This document shows positions 18,204 to 27,165 of a stretch of 64,000 bases of DNA, in pieces. Each line of letters starts with the position of its first letter. Positions within the stretch are counted from its first letter, which is position 1. The position numbers and the translations under genes are program-made. The DNA is from Acidianus sp. HS-5 (GTDB lineage Archaea; Thermoproteota; Thermoprotei_A; Sulfolobales; Sulfolobaceae): positions 1,116,001-1,180,000 of the forward strand of contig NZ_AP025245.1 in assembly GCF_021655615.1 (NCBI RefSeq), written 5' to 3'. The notes below the pieces were generated by a model, which worked only from the letters and a program-made list of their open reading frames with translations, made no database searches and was not told where the DNA came from.

Positions 18204-21200
18204 TTACTTCCTTCTAAATTTGGTTATTATGCCTATATCTATTGCCAAGAGTATTAATAGTGTTACTATTATTTCACCTAAATTGCTTGAGGTTATATCT
18301 ATTTTCTTACCATTAGTACTAACCTGTGTACTTCCATTAAATATGGTACCGTTAATTACCTTATAGTAAATTGCGTTACTACTAATCAACCTCACAGAAC
18401 CATTTATTAACGTTAAGTTCCTTATAAAGGAGTTAACGAAAGTTGCGTTATGACCTATTATAACTGCATTACATATGTAAGCGTTCTCTATTAACGTTCC
18501 GCTAAAATTCTTAACGTATGTATAAGGAAGTAATATGAAATGCTCATTGGGTTTAACAGGCAATATATTAAGCGTTGAATAACTTAAAGTCGTAGGGAAA
18601 GATATAGGAATACCATTATACGAGGTTCCATAAATATAAATACACCATTCACCGCTTAGTGCAACTGCAGAAAGACGTAATGAATTAGTTTTTTCACAGG
18701 GCGTGGTAATTTTACCTAGCCATTTGCCTTCAACATAGTATAAAGGTACGGAAAATTCTAAGTCTAGATTACTAAAATCGCTCTTCATGTATGAAGGAAT
18801 AATTACCGCATTAAATGTACCAAAGTTTACATTCGTTCCGTTTTCATACGTTATAGAAGCTATTATATATAGACTTTCGTTCTCGTACGCATTTACACTA
18901 GGTATCGTACTTACTTCAACTCTTAAAGTACAAGTTGATACATAAACTTGTGTAAATCCTTCTCCGTAAACCATACCACTACTAGAATTATAATCTGCTA
19001 TCGAAATTACTTTATAATACCCTTTCGATAAATTATGAGGAAGCGAAATTTCTTTAACATAATACGTTGAACTTGAATAACATATTGCATTTATAGAGAA
19101 TGAATAAACCGGCTTATCATCTTCGTTAAAAAGCTCTATTGTAACATTAGGAGCTACGTTAGAAAGCATAGCAACTCCTATAGTAAAGTTACATCCATTA
19201 GCTATTGATACGGGCTCAGTAAACGCTGATGGTATAATGTATGGAACTAGATAAATTCCCTCTACAAATTCTGCGAATCCAAAGATACAGTTTATCTCTA
19301 TCCTATAAATTCCGCCAAAAGGATTTGTTGGCGCAAAACATCCATACACATAAGATCCGTTATTAAAGAATATGTACATATAGCCTTCTATAAGGGTTGG
19401 AGAATGTAAGGTAGTCTCATTAACTTTTTCAAGTGAACACGTAATCATATTATATTGGCATAAAAATGCAGTGTATGTTCTAGAAGCAATAGCAGCAGAC
19501 CCATTTGCATATAATAATTCTGCTATTATCTTTATTCCCATAGGACTAGGATAAACTGCTACTTGAGGGCATAAGAACATAGCTTGCATCCCAACAAGTA
19601 TATAAGTCCCTGATTTCTCGTTACCTTGAGTTACTACTACTTCTTGAATACCACTACCTTTAGCTGTAAAGTACCCTATCCAATAAGATCCGTTATATAC
19701 TAAAGGAAATTTCTCAAATATCTTATTTCCGTCATAAACATAACCCGAAACTGGTATTGTCGGAGAAGCTTTTACTATTACCTTAACTACTTGACCATCA
19801 TTGTAAGTAGTATTGAAAACTGCAACACTAATTGTAGTTTCATTCCTTATGAGAGATACGAAGCATCCTGCATTTATATACCCAAGCCCAGAAACTGGAT
19901 TGTAAGAATCGTTCTTAACGTAATATGGAGTATTATATCCAAAAGTTATCTGTTGTAACGCTTTAGTTCCTTCTAGATCATAAATTAGAGGATTTATAAA
20001 ACCTAATTTCCCATGGATTTGAGTAGCTAAATCTATTATCCCTGCAACTGTAGGTGAAGCTACGGAAGTACCTCCAACTAAGTATTTTTCTCCGTAATAA
20101 TAAATTACTGGTACTCCAGTATAAGGATTAGCATCTGCTATAACGTCTGGAACTTCTCTAAATCCATTAGCGCCCTGATACCAAGGAGACGGAAATATAC
20201 TACTAAAGCCTCCTGTCGACGCTCCATATACGCTTTCTCCACTCCACGCCTCTTGAACAGTTTTATTGCAAGAATAATATAATGTAGAGCCTCCTGCGGC
20301 TAGAACATAAGGATCACTGGCAGGAATTAGCAATCCACCTTGCGGAAATAGATAGAAGTTATAGCCATTTCCTCCGTAATCTCCACTCGCAGCGACAAAA
20401 GTTATTCCTTCGACTTCACCTAACCAATATTCGTAAGTTAATGATTGTAAATAAGATAAAGACAATAAACCTAGATCGAAGTAGATCTCTGGAATTCCGA
20501 AACTCTGAGATACTACATTTACCTTATCTTGATGATCAATAAAGGCTACTATTGCAGGTAACGGAACGTTCGGATTGGCCACGTATAATACTATACCGGC
20601 ATCTGGGGCTATTTCGTGAGAATATTCTACGTCGAGGGATATTTCTAAAGCCCAACCGCTAGCAATACCCTGATTCGGATTATAAGAACCTATAGGACAT
20701 ATAAGGAAACTTGGAGGATTTTGTATCTTAAATTCCTTATCAAAGCACTTCAGTTGTTGATAAATATAGGGATCTCCACAAAAGTCGACTATTCCGACGC
20801 TTGTTCCATTACCCATTATTCCTTGTTTATACAGTGAAGTAGCGTTATACGCTTCCCTTAATATGCAGGGATAAATTACGTTATATGCTATAGCTTGAGA
20901 ATAATTATACAATGTATCAGGCTGTTGTAAAATTTGAGACGTAATATTTGTTGAGAATACTAGAGCATTTCCTATAGCTACTGGAGGATCTCCTAAAAAC
21001 TCATAGAATCTTATATTATGAAAATCTATCGCGTAAAACTTACCGTTTAGAGCATGTTCAAAACTACAAACTTTACCAGTTGTCAATATCACATTCATAT
21101 ATACTACAGTTTGTAATCCAAATTTGCTTAAATATTCTATAGCTTTTGAAATCTCGTTATGAGGTATGAAAAGTTTACATATACAAGTTTTGTTAAGAAT

Positions 21201-21380
21201 TACGTGATCTTCTACATCTAGTTGCAATTTTGCTAAATTTTTAGGTTGCTCAACTATAGCAACAGTTACAACGCAATTAGGATTTAACTCTTGTAAATTA
21301 TGACTAATCATGTTAGTAGGAGAGTATAATGGAATCAATTGCGTTATTAAAACAATCATTACCAATAAGGTCTTTAACAT
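18204..21380 (-). CDS. sedolisin (S53) acid serine protease, membrane-anchored
   Basis: This 1058-aa secreted protease has a signal peptide (1-20) and a pro-kumamolisin-like region to about 170. The S53 catalytic domain (about 180-505) carries E246 and D250 in ALEISLDVE, oxyanion D334 in AASGDYGG, and nucleophile S439 in GGTSVASP. A long beta-rich region with many Asn-X-Ser/Thr sites follows to about 1030. It ends with a C-terminal helix and FRRK, which would anchor it outside the cell. Family members work at acidic pH, matching the expected habitat. It is over twice the length of a bacterial sedolisin because of the C-terminal extension. Confidence 0.9.
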   Translation of the reverse strand: MLKTLLVMIVLITQLIPLYSPTNMISHNLQELNPNCVVTVAIVEQPKNLAKLQLDVEDHVILNKTCICKLFIPHNEISKAIEYLSKFGLQTVVYMNVILTTGKVCSFEHALNGKFYAIDFHNIRFYEFLGDPPVAIGNALVFSTNITSQILQQPDTLYNYSQAIAYNVIYPCILREAYNATSLYKQGIMGNGTSVGIVDFCGDPYIYQQLKCFDKEFKIQNPPSFLICPIGSYNPNQGIASGWALEISLDVEYSHEIAPDAGIVLYVANPNVPLPAIVAFIDHQDKVNVVSQSFGIPEIYFDLGLLSLSYLQSLTYEYWLGEVEGITFVAASGDYGGNGYNFYLFPQGGLLIPASDPYVLAAGGSTLYYSCNKTVQEAWSGESVYGASTGGFSSIFPSPWYQGANGFREVPDVIADANPYTGVPVIYYYGEKYLVGGTSVASPTVAGIIDLATQIHGKLGFINPLIYDLEGTKALQQITFGYNTPYYVKNDSYNPVSGLGYINAGCFVSLIRNETTISVAVFNTTYNDGQVVKVIVKASPTIPVSGYVYDGNKIFEKFPLVYNGSYWIGYFTAKGSGIQEVVVTQGNEKSGTYILVGMQAMFLCPQVAVYPSPMGIKIIAELLYANGSAAIASRTYTAFLCQYNMITCSLEKVNETTLHSPTLIEGYMYIFFNNGSYVYGCFAPTNPFGGIYRIEINCIFGFAEFVEGIYLVPYIIPSAFTEPVSIANGCNFTIGVAMLSNVAPNVTIELFNEDDKPVYSFSINAICYSSSTYYVKEISLPHNLSKGYYKVISIADYNSSSGMVYGEGFTQVYVSTCTLRVEVSTIPSVNAYENESLYIIASITYENGTNVNFGTFNAVIIPSYMKSDFSNLDLEFSVPLYYVEGKWLGKITTPCEKTNSLRLSAVALSGEWCIYIYGTSYNGIPISFPTTLSYSTLNILPVKPNEHFILLPYTYVKNFSGTLIENAYICNAVIIGHNATFVNSFIRNLTLINGSVRLISSNAIYYKVINGTIFNGSTQVSTNGKKIDITSSNLGEIIVTLLILLAIDIGIITKFRRK

Positions 21381-21460
21381 AGTTGTAATTGTTGACTATA
21401 AGTCAAAAACTTTTTCATTATGCATTCAAGCCTTTTATTTTCGGATAATACCTAATATTT

Positions 21461-22117
21461 ATGGAAGAGAATTTTACATTGTTATTACCCAGTTTTAACG
21501 CTTATGATTTCTTTAGTAATCCTTCAAATATAATGAAATATATTCCACTATTTAAAAATATTTCACAAATATCAGAAAATAATTTCATTGTAAACGTTGG
21601 TTGGATTTTAAATGTTAAATTTAACGTGGAAAGAATCTTAGCAAAAAACAGAATTATTTATATAGTATCCAGAAATGAACAACCTAAATTATCTGGTAAA
21701 TTAGATCATTTATTCGAACCGTTACAAGGAAATAATAAACTAACAAAGGTTAAGATAGTCTTCTATTATAATGGACCTCTAGAAAGACTCGTTAAAATAG
21801 AGTCAAGAAGATTCTATAATAAGATTAAAAATGTACTTTATCAGAATAATGAGGAAGAGGTTTCTGATACAGAATTTAATAATATAATTAATGAAATGAA
21901 AACAATACTTTCTGGCGTCATAAAAAGTGATGAAGAATTTGATATTTTGGTTAATAAAGCAGTTATAGAAAGCGTGAATTCAGAAATAGTACTAATAATA
22001 GGCTCTGATAAGAATGGCATAAAATTTCTTTTTAACAAAGGAAACTTGGTAAAAGAAAAAGGAGAAATGAATAATATAAAATCAGGAATGAAGTTCGTAA
22101 TGAAGAAAAAAGAATAA
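21461..22117 (+). CDS. hypothetical protein, possible START/SRPBCC-fold N-terminus
   Basis: This 218-aa soluble protein begins LLLPSFNAYDFFSNPSNIMKYIP, which resembles the first helix-strand region of SRPBCC (START-like) domains, where a ligand-binding or CoxG-like protein would begin. The second half is charged and helical. No catalytic motif is apparent. It is 80 bp from the divergent protease gene and 13 bp before icd, so it may be co-transcribed with icd. Confidence 0.5.
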   Translation: MEENFTLLLPSFNAYDFFSNPSNIMKYIPLFKNISQISENNFIVNVGWILNVKFNVERILAKNRIIYIVSRNEQPKLSGKLDHLFEPLQGNNKLTKVKIVFYYNGPLERLVKIESRRFYNKIKNVLYQNNEEEVSDTEFNNIINEMKTILSGVIKSDEEFDILVNKAVIESVNSEIVLIIGSDKNGIKFLFNKGNLVKEKGEMNNIKSGMKFVMKKKE

Positions 22118-22130
22118 AAACATTAAGTTA

Positions 22131-23381
22131 ATGTTAAGAGACATGTACAAAATACCAGAAGATGGAGAGAAAATTCAATTTAAAGATGGCAAATGGATTA
22201 CCCCTAATAAACCTATTATCTTATATATTGAAGGGGACGGAATAGGCCCAGAAATCGTAAAATCTACGATAGAGGTAATAAATAAGGCTGTAGAGTTAAA
22301 ATATAAAAGCTATAAAGAAATAAAATGGGTAGAAGTCTTAGCAGGTAATAAGGCTGTTCAGCTTGTTGGAGACAGATTTCCTAAGGATACACAAGATATG
22401 CTAAAGGAATATAGAGTTGTATTAAAAGGACCAATGGAAACCCCTGTGGGTAAAGGTTGGAAATCTGTTAATGTAGCGATAAGGATTATGCTTGACCTTT
22501 ATGCCAATATAAGACCAGTAAAATACATTGAAGGCTTAGAAAGTCCTATTAAAAACCCTGAAAGAATTAATATGATAATATTTAGAGAAAATACTGATGA
22601 CTTATATAGAGGAATAGAGTACCCGTATAATTCTCCAGAAGCGGAAAACATCAGGAAATTTATTAGAGAAGAGTTAAAAGTCGATATAGAAGATGATACT
22701 GGAATAGGATTTAAAATAATAAGTAAATATAAAACACAAAGAATAACAAGAATGGCAATAAAATATGCTACCCAGAATTCTAGGAAGAGCATAACGATTA
22801 TGCATAAGGGCAATGTGATGAAATATACTGAAGGCGCATTTAGAGAATGGGCGTATGAAACTGCACTTAACGAATTTAGAGACTATGTTGTTACAGAAGA
22901 AGAGGTTTCTACTAAATACGGAGGAAAAATACCTGATGGAAAAATACTCATAAATGACAGGATAGCAGATAACATGTTCCAACAGATCATCATTAAACCT
23001 GAAGATTACGATATAATTCTAGCACCTAACGTAAACGGAGATTACATCTCTGATGCTGCAGGAGCATTGATAGGCAATATAGGCATGCTTGGTGGGGCAA
23101 ACGTAGGAGATGATGCGGGAATGTTTGAAGCAGTACATGGAACTGCTCCCAAATATGCTGGCAAAAACGTCGCTAACCCTACTGGAATAATAAGAGGAGG
23201 GGAATTGATGCTCAGATTTATGGGGTGGACAGACGCAGCGGACCTTATAGATAAGGCAATAATAGAGTCAATAAAACAGAAGAAAGTAACACAAGATTTA
23301 GCTAGATATATGAATGTAAGGCCGTTATCAACAACAGAATACACGCAAGAACTCTTGAGTATAATGGAAACAGTGAATTAA
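22131..23381 (+). CDS. icd: isocitrate dehydrogenase, NADP-dependent type
   Basis: This 416-aa enzyme oxidatively decarboxylates isocitrate to 2-oxoglutarate. The nucleotide/substrate regions GDGIGPE, FRENTDD.YRGIEY, KGNVMKYTEGAF, NDRIADNM and APNVNGDYISDAAGALIGNIG are all typical of the Icd family. ANVGDDAGMFEAVHGTAP is the metal and active-site region. The chosen ATG gives MLRDMYKIPEDGEK; a second ATG 12 nt later is possible. Its stop codon lies inside the left arm of the inverted repeat of the replication origin. The order mcr, icd, origin, cdc6-3 is, from memory, shared with other Sulfolobales. Confidence 0.93.
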   Translation: MLRDMYKIPEDGEKIQFKDGKWITPNKPIILYIEGDGIGPEIVKSTIEVINKAVELKYKSYKEIKWVEVLAGNKAVQLVGDRFPKDTQDMLKEYRVVLKGPMETPVGKGWKSVNVAIRIMLDLYANIRPVKYIEGLESPIKNPERINMIIFRENTDDLYRGIEYPYNSPEAENIRKFIREELKVDIEDDTGIGFKIISKYKTQRITRMAIKYATQNSRKSITIMHKGNVMKYTEGAFREWAYETALNEFRDYVVTEEEVSTKYGGKIPDGKILINDRIADNMFQQIIIKPEDYDIILAPNVNGDYISDAAGALIGNIGMLGGANVGDDAGMFEAVHGTAPKYAGKNVANPTGIIRGGELMLRFMGWTDAADLIDKAIIESIKQKKVTQDLARYMNVRPLSTTEYTQELLSIMETVN

Positions 23382-23407
23382 CTCCCCGGTTTTACTGTAT
23401 AAAAGAA
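23378..23407 (+). repeat. left arm of the origin inverted repeat
   Basis: The arm begins TTAACTCCCCGG and ends GTATAAAAGAA. It matches the reverse complement of 23694-23723 at 28 of 30 positions. The CCCC run is the likely specificity core. It overlaps the icd stop codon. Confidence 0.85.
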
Positions 23408-23693
23408 CTGTTTCAAGTATTATTTGACCCTAATCTTTTTACACTGACTCCAGGTTTCTAACGTTATTAACAAAAGGTTTACTAAGTCCGTTTATGTGAC
23501 TCTTTTATTTATACAAACTACTCATTTTCTTTTTATTTTTTAATTGATTTATGAAACACTGCTGTTACGCTCTGTCTCAGACTTTTAAACTATAATACAT
23601 TCTTAAAGGTATTATTAATATGATCACTATTAACATTGAATAGAGAAAATAATTAGTTGAATAAAGTTTAGGGTATTCTTATAGGTGAAACTC

Positions 23694-23723
23694 TTCTTTT
23701 ATACGGTAGAACCGGGGAGTTAA
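23694..23723 (-). repeat. right arm of the origin inverted repeat
   Basis: The arm reads TTCTTTTATACGG then AACCGGGGAGTTAA. It is the inverted copy of the left arm with two transitions. It lies 90 bp before the cdc6-3 start, so the initiator could also repress its own gene by binding here. Confidence 0.85.
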
Positions 23724-23784
23724 ATTCCGTGTATTACTATTCCAGGCCAAAACCTGGTGTTACTATGAGTAATATCTGAAACAA

Positions 23785-23793
23785 CATTTAACT
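23785..23793 (+). promoter_or_regulatory. TATA-like box and tandem repeat before cdc6-3
   Basis: CATTTAACT is centred 25 bp before the GTG start. Directly after it, CTATTGAAA occurs twice in tandem (23792-23800 and 23801-23809), filling the transcription-start region. Confidence 0.5.
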
Positions 23794-23813
23794 ATTGAAA
23801 CTATTGAAACAAT

Positions 23814-24971
23814 GTGATTCGAGAGACATTAAAGGGAGGAAAAGGAGAGGTCATAAAGAATCCTAAGGTTTTCATAGATCCTATTTCAGTCTTTACTGAA
23901 ATACCTTATAGGGAAGATATAATTAAGGAGACTGCGATATCAATTAGATATTTCGTTAAAAACGATGTAAGGTTTTCCAACTTATTCTTAGGACTTACTG
24001 GTACCGGGAAGACATTTGTTGTTAGATATATCCTGAACGAGATAGAGGAAGTTAAAAAAGAGGATGAGGAATACAAGGGCGTTGTTCAGGCTTACGTGAA
24101 TTGCAGAGAAGTTGGAGGCACACCTCAAGCAGTATTATCTGTTCTGGCAGAGAGATTAACTAACGATATTGTACCGAAGCACGGTATAAATTTGGGTGAA
24201 TATATAGAGAAGATTAAGAATGCTGTAGAAACTAAGAAGGCCATAGTTTATTTAGACGAAGTAGATACATTAGTTAAAAGGAGGGAAGGCGATATTGTAC
24301 TATATCAACTTCTTAGGGCTGATGCAGAAATATCAGTAATTATGATTAGTAATGATATTAATGTAAGGGATTACATGGAACCTCGTGTATTATCATCTCT
24401 TGGTCCTTCCGTCATTTTTAAGCCATACGATGCAGATCAGTTAAAAGAAATCTTGAGCAAGTATGCGGAGTACGGCTTATTCAGAGGGACGTATACTGAT
24501 GAGATCTTAGCTTATATCGCAGCAATTTCTGCAAAGGAGCACGGAGATGCTAGGAAAGCTGTGAACTTATTATTTAGGGCTGCTCAGTTAGCCTCTGGAG
24601 AAGGTATAATAAGAAAGGAACACGTTGATAGAGCAATAGTTGAGTATGAACAAGAAAGGCTTGTGGAGGCGATTAAGTCTCTTCCTTTTCATTATAAACT
24701 AGCTTTAAGAGCATCTTTGGATTCGGAAGATGTAGTAACTGCCCATAAAATTTACGTTGATCTTTGTAATAAGTTAAAACAAAGGCCTTTATCGTATAGA
24801 CGATTTTCTGATATAATTTCAGAGCTTGACATGTTCGGGATAATAAAGATAAAGATCCTGAATAAGGGCAGAGCTGGAGGTATAAGGAAGTATATAGAGG
24901 TTCCAGATAGGGAAAAGATTATGAAGGCGTTAGACGAAAATTTAGCTGAGGAAATGGGGTATGAGTACTAA
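23814..24971 (+). CDS. cdc6-3: Orc1/Cdc6 replication initiator, Cdc6-3 type
   Basis: This 385-aa AAA+ initiator has Walker A GLTGTGKTF near residues 58-66, Walker B IVYLDEVD and sensor 1 VIMISNDINVRDYMEPRV. An arginine-rich box SLGPSVIFKPYDADQL follows, and sensor 2 lies in HGDARKAVNLLFRAA. A C-terminal winged helix (about 295-385) includes RPLSYRRFSDIISELDMFG. It binds origin DNA and helps load the MCM helicase. From memory it closely matches the Saccharolobus Cdc6-3 whose gene also follows icd. The start is GTG; the ATG two bases earlier is followed immediately by a stop. The upstream inverted repeats are its presumed binding sites. Confidence 0.93.
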   Translation: MIRETLKGGKGEVIKNPKVFIDPISVFTEIPYREDIIKETAISIRYFVKNDVRFSNLFLGLTGTGKTFVVRYILNEIEEVKKEDEEYKGVVQAYVNCREVGGTPQAVLSVLAERLTNDIVPKHGINLGEYIEKIKNAVETKKAIVYLDEVDTLVKRREGDIVLYQLLRADAEISVIMISNDINVRDYMEPRVLSSLGPSVIFKPYDADQLKEILSKYAEYGLFRGTYTDEILAYIAAISAKEHGDARKAVNLLFRAAQLASGEGIIRKEHVDRAIVEYEQERLVEAIKSLPFHYKLALRASLDSEDVVTAHKIYVDLCNKLKQRPLSYRRFSDIISELDMFGIIKIKILNKGRAGGIRKYIEVPDREKIMKALDENLAEEMGYEY

Positions 24972-25002
24972 AAGAAACACTGCAACTATACGGTGATGAG
25001 AG

Positions 25003-25323
25003 ATGCTATGGGAGAAAGTTAAAGAATTAGAGGAGAAATTTTTACAAGTTCAGAAGGAAAGAGAAAAATTAGAGGAAGAACTAACGAAGCTTCCGTCTGG
25101 GCATATAGATAAGAAAAGGATTGGTAACCATGTGTATTATTATTTAAGGTATTGGGAGGAAGGAAAATTAAAAAGTAAATATTTAGGTAAAGATGCCGAT
25201 GAACTTCAACAGAAGATAGAGTATTCCATGGATATTAGGAAGAAAGTCTCTCTACTGAGAGAAGAGGAAAAACGACTTCAGAAGATTTTAGATAGAATAA
25301 AGAATAGCCTGGAATTTACATAA
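25003..25323 (+). CDS. small coiled-coil protein downstream of cdc6-3
   Basis: This 106-aa protein has a heptad-rich N-terminal helix (residues 1-30) and a short beta module with GHIDKKRIGNHVYYYLRYW and LKSKYLGKD, as in small DUF6788-like proteins. A second coiled coil runs to the end. GGTGAT at 24992-24997 lies 5 nt before the ATG, showing translation from a leadered, probably cdc6-3 co-transcript. Its position hints at a role near replication, but no function is known to me. Confidence 0.65.
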   Translation: MLWEKVKELEEKFLQVQKEREKLEEELTKLPSGHIDKKRIGNHVYYYLRYWEEGKLKSKYLGKDADELQQKIEYSMDIRKKVSLLREEEKRLQKILDRIKNSLEFT

Positions 25324-25606
25324 CATGTGTGCTTAGATCGTCTATTTTTTCAGCCAATTGAAAATCTAACTCGGTTATTCCTCCCGCATCATGAGTAGTT
25401 AATTCAATTACTACTCTATTGTAATATATATGAACGTCGGGATGATGATCTAGGCTATCCGCAACTGGCTGTATTAACTTGAGAAAGTTTATTGAATCGT
25501 CAAAATTCCTAAATTTGAATTCTTTAACAAGTTTATTATCCTTATATTCCCAATTATTTAAATTTTTTAACTTATTCCCTATTTCATCTTCAGAAAGTTT
25601 ATTCAT
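25316..25606 (-). CDS. pterin-4-alpha-carbinolamine dehydratase family protein
   Basis: This 96-aa protein has the family signature DHHPDVHIYYNRVVIELTTH followed by GGITELDFQLA, with the paired histidines of the dehydratase active site. The family dehydrates 4a-hydroxytetrahydropterin. In organisms without aromatic amino acid hydroxylases it may serve molybdopterin metabolism, which is the more likely role here. It overlaps the convergent coiled-coil gene by 8 bp. Confidence 0.88.
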   Translation of the reverse strand: MNKLSEDEIGNKLKNLNNWEYKDNKLVKEFKFRNFDDSINFLKLIQPVADSLDHHPDVHIYYNRVVIELTTHDAGGITELDFQLAEKIDDLSTHVM

Positions 25607-25688
25607 AAAAAGTATTTGTGGAGATCGTTTAAAAATATGAGTTCAGCCTGGTTCATTTAATTTCATCGATCATTTCAGGGCTCACTCA

Positions 25689-26489
25689 TCACAATCCAGT
25701 ACTTATCTTATCCCATTTCCTCTTTAAGCCTTCAATTATTGAATTCCTATAAAAGTCTGTAGGCTTCCCTTCTTCCTCCTTATAATCTGAGATATAAGCC
25801 TGTGCAAAATATTCTCTTCCTTCTTTGTCCTTTACTTTTATAACATCTCTGACGTATTTAATTAAATGCTCCTCTGCCTTATCCAAAGAGTTTAATTCGT
25901 CCTCTAGCATTACATATATATAACCATAAACATTACCTCCTTTAGATTCCTTCAAATTAGCGCAAAGTCCGTACTTGCATTTAATATTAAATATGATTCT
26001 ATAATCCTCTAAGTAAGCTTCTATCTCCTTCATTATTTCTTTAACCCCTCTCTCCTTTAGAATTTCAGGGTTAGTATTTTCTGCATAAGCAAAATAATTA
26101 ACAATTACGGGCATTCCAACCCATCTTGAATAATCTCCCGGTTCTATTTCGTCTCTGAATTCTATTCCATGGTTATATCTGTAAAAATTTACATTATCAA
26201 GGTAATATCTCCTCTTTTGGTCAAAATGAACTCTAGTCTTCTCTCTTATATATAAATCATCTTGTCTTCCCCTATAATCTTCTATTTCGTCCAAAAGGCT
26301 TATTAATTGATCTTCTACTTCATATACCTCTCCCCAAACTGTTCCGTCTCCTTTTACAACTCCAGGGTAGTTTCCTATATCGTACATCTTGTATCCTTCT
26401 ATAAAACCTAATCCTACAAACCTGCTGTCTTTAAGTAGGTGATGAAGTTCAAAACCGTATCTTAAAGTTCCATATGCAAATAAGTACAT
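25689..26489 (-). CDS. double gamma-glutamylcyclotransferase-like (AIG2/GGCT) protein
   Basis: The first domain of this 266-aa protein starts LFAYGTLRYG, the substrate-binding Tyr-Gly motif of the GGCT fold. It includes GYPGV-like and GEVYEV segments and an acidic LLDEIEDY stretch. A second, more distant copy begins near residue 132 with NYFAYAENTNPEIL and continues to KDKEGREYFAQAYIS. GGCT-like enzymes cyclise gamma-glutamyl groups; the second domain may be structural. It shares one base with the stop of the preceding gene (TAATG), so the two are translationally coupled. Confidence 0.75.
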   Translation of the reverse strand: MYLFAYGTLRYGFELHHLLKDSRFVGLGFIEGYKMYDIGNYPGVVKGDGTVWGEVYEVEDQLISLLDEIEDYRGRQDDLYIREKTRVHFDQKRRYYLDNVNFYRYNHGIEFRDEIEPGDYSRWVGMPVIVNYFAYAENTNPEILKERGVKEIMKEIEAYLEDYRIIFNIKCKYGLCANLKESKGGNVYGYIYVMLEDELNSLDKAEEHLIKYVRDVIKVKDKEGREYFAQAYISDYKEEEGKPTDFYRNSIIEGLKRKWDKISTGL

Positions 26490-26779
26490 TATGTATCACT
26501 ACTCTCCAAGTATTCTATCCACGGTTTTAATTCTTCTAAATTCATCTTTCTTATAGTTTCATTGGATGTGTTTTTAATTTCTGCATACAGAATTTGCATA
26601 TTTCCTTCATTATCTTTCTTACCATGTATTTCTACTATTCGATAATCTTCTCCTTCTAAACTTGATGCGTCTTGTAAAGATGGAGTAACATAACTTATAA
26701 TAATATTGTTACCATTCTCTAATATACTGAAATTGCCATAACTTTTTAATTTTTCCAAAGATCTAGATGATAACTTCAT
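26489..26779 (-). CDS. hypothetical protein, 96 aa
   Basis: This is an acidic protein with alternating strands and an SSLEGEDYRIVEIHGKK segment. No family is recognised. It is the middle gene of an apparent three-gene operon, overlapping the NfeD-like gene by 17 bp and the GGCT gene by 1 bp. Confidence 0.6.
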   Translation of the reverse strand: MKLSSRSLEKLKSYGNFSILENGNNIIISYVTPSLQDASSLEGEDYRIVEIHGKKDNEGNMQILYAEIKNTSNETIRKMNLEELKPWIEYLESSDT

Positions 26780-27131
26780 TATTTTTATTTTTTCTCACTA
26801 TAAGCTTTAAATCTTGCATCCCAATTACAACTACTTCGTCTCCAGAGACTATTGGCTCTTCAGCTATAGCTTTCCAATATTCTCCTTCTATCAATACATA
26901 GCCTTCCTTTCCTTTAGGAATGTCATCTACAGCCTTTCCTATTTTTCCTTTATATGAGTATAAGTTCCTCTTTCTAGTTTTTATTATTACATAAACTATT
27001 CTATAACTGAGAAATCCAATTATAGCAAATGATGGTATATCAATTATAGGATCGGAAATATATCCAGTAATAACTAGAATTATGATCAAGACTATTATAA
27101 TTATAATTGGAATAACTATGTAGTGTACCAC
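26763..27131 (-). CDS. short NfeD-like membrane protein
   Basis: This 122-aa protein has two hydrophobic segments (about 5-25 and 32-50). A C-terminal OB-fold-like domain has GKIGKAVDDIPKGKEGYVLI and later VSGDEVVVIGMQDLKLIV, the NfeD soluble domain. The ClpP-like protease domain of long NfeD proteins is missing. NfeD partners stomatin-family proteins in membrane quality control, and a stomatin gene lies 1.4 kb away on the other strand. The start appears to be GTG. Confidence 0.75.
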   Translation of the reverse strand: MVHYIVIPIIIIIVLIIILVITGYISDPIIDIPSFAIIGFLSYRIVYVIIKTRKRNLYSYKGKIGKAVDDIPKGKEGYVLIEGEYWKAIAEEPIVSGDEVVVIGMQDLKLIVRKNKNNEVII

Positions 27132-27165
27132 AATTTTATTATAGTTTAGGTAATTAAATAATCTT

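Larger units (their letters stand above)
23378..23813. other. replication origin (oriC2-like) between icd and cdc6-3
   Basis: This 432-bp gene-free gap lies directly before a Cdc6-3 initiator gene. It contains a 30-bp inverted repeat (23378-23407 and 23694-23723, 28 of 30 matching). A second inverted pair is CCAGGTTT at 23450-23457 and AAACCTGG at 23750-23757. The interval between them, 23471-23690, is mostly A and T, a candidate unwinding element. TTCCAGGCCAAAAC at 23740-23753 is reminiscent of a mini origin recognition box. In Sulfolobus the origin next to cdc6-3 is oriC2. The assignment combines visible repeats with known gene order; no replication data are available here. Confidence 0.75.

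Noticed and set aside
25643..25692. C/D-box RNA on the minus strand after the GGCT gene (GTGATGA, CTGA, TCGATGA, CTGA)
   Set aside because: The first guide would be only 7 nt and the C' box is degenerate, so it cannot act as a normal guide RNA.
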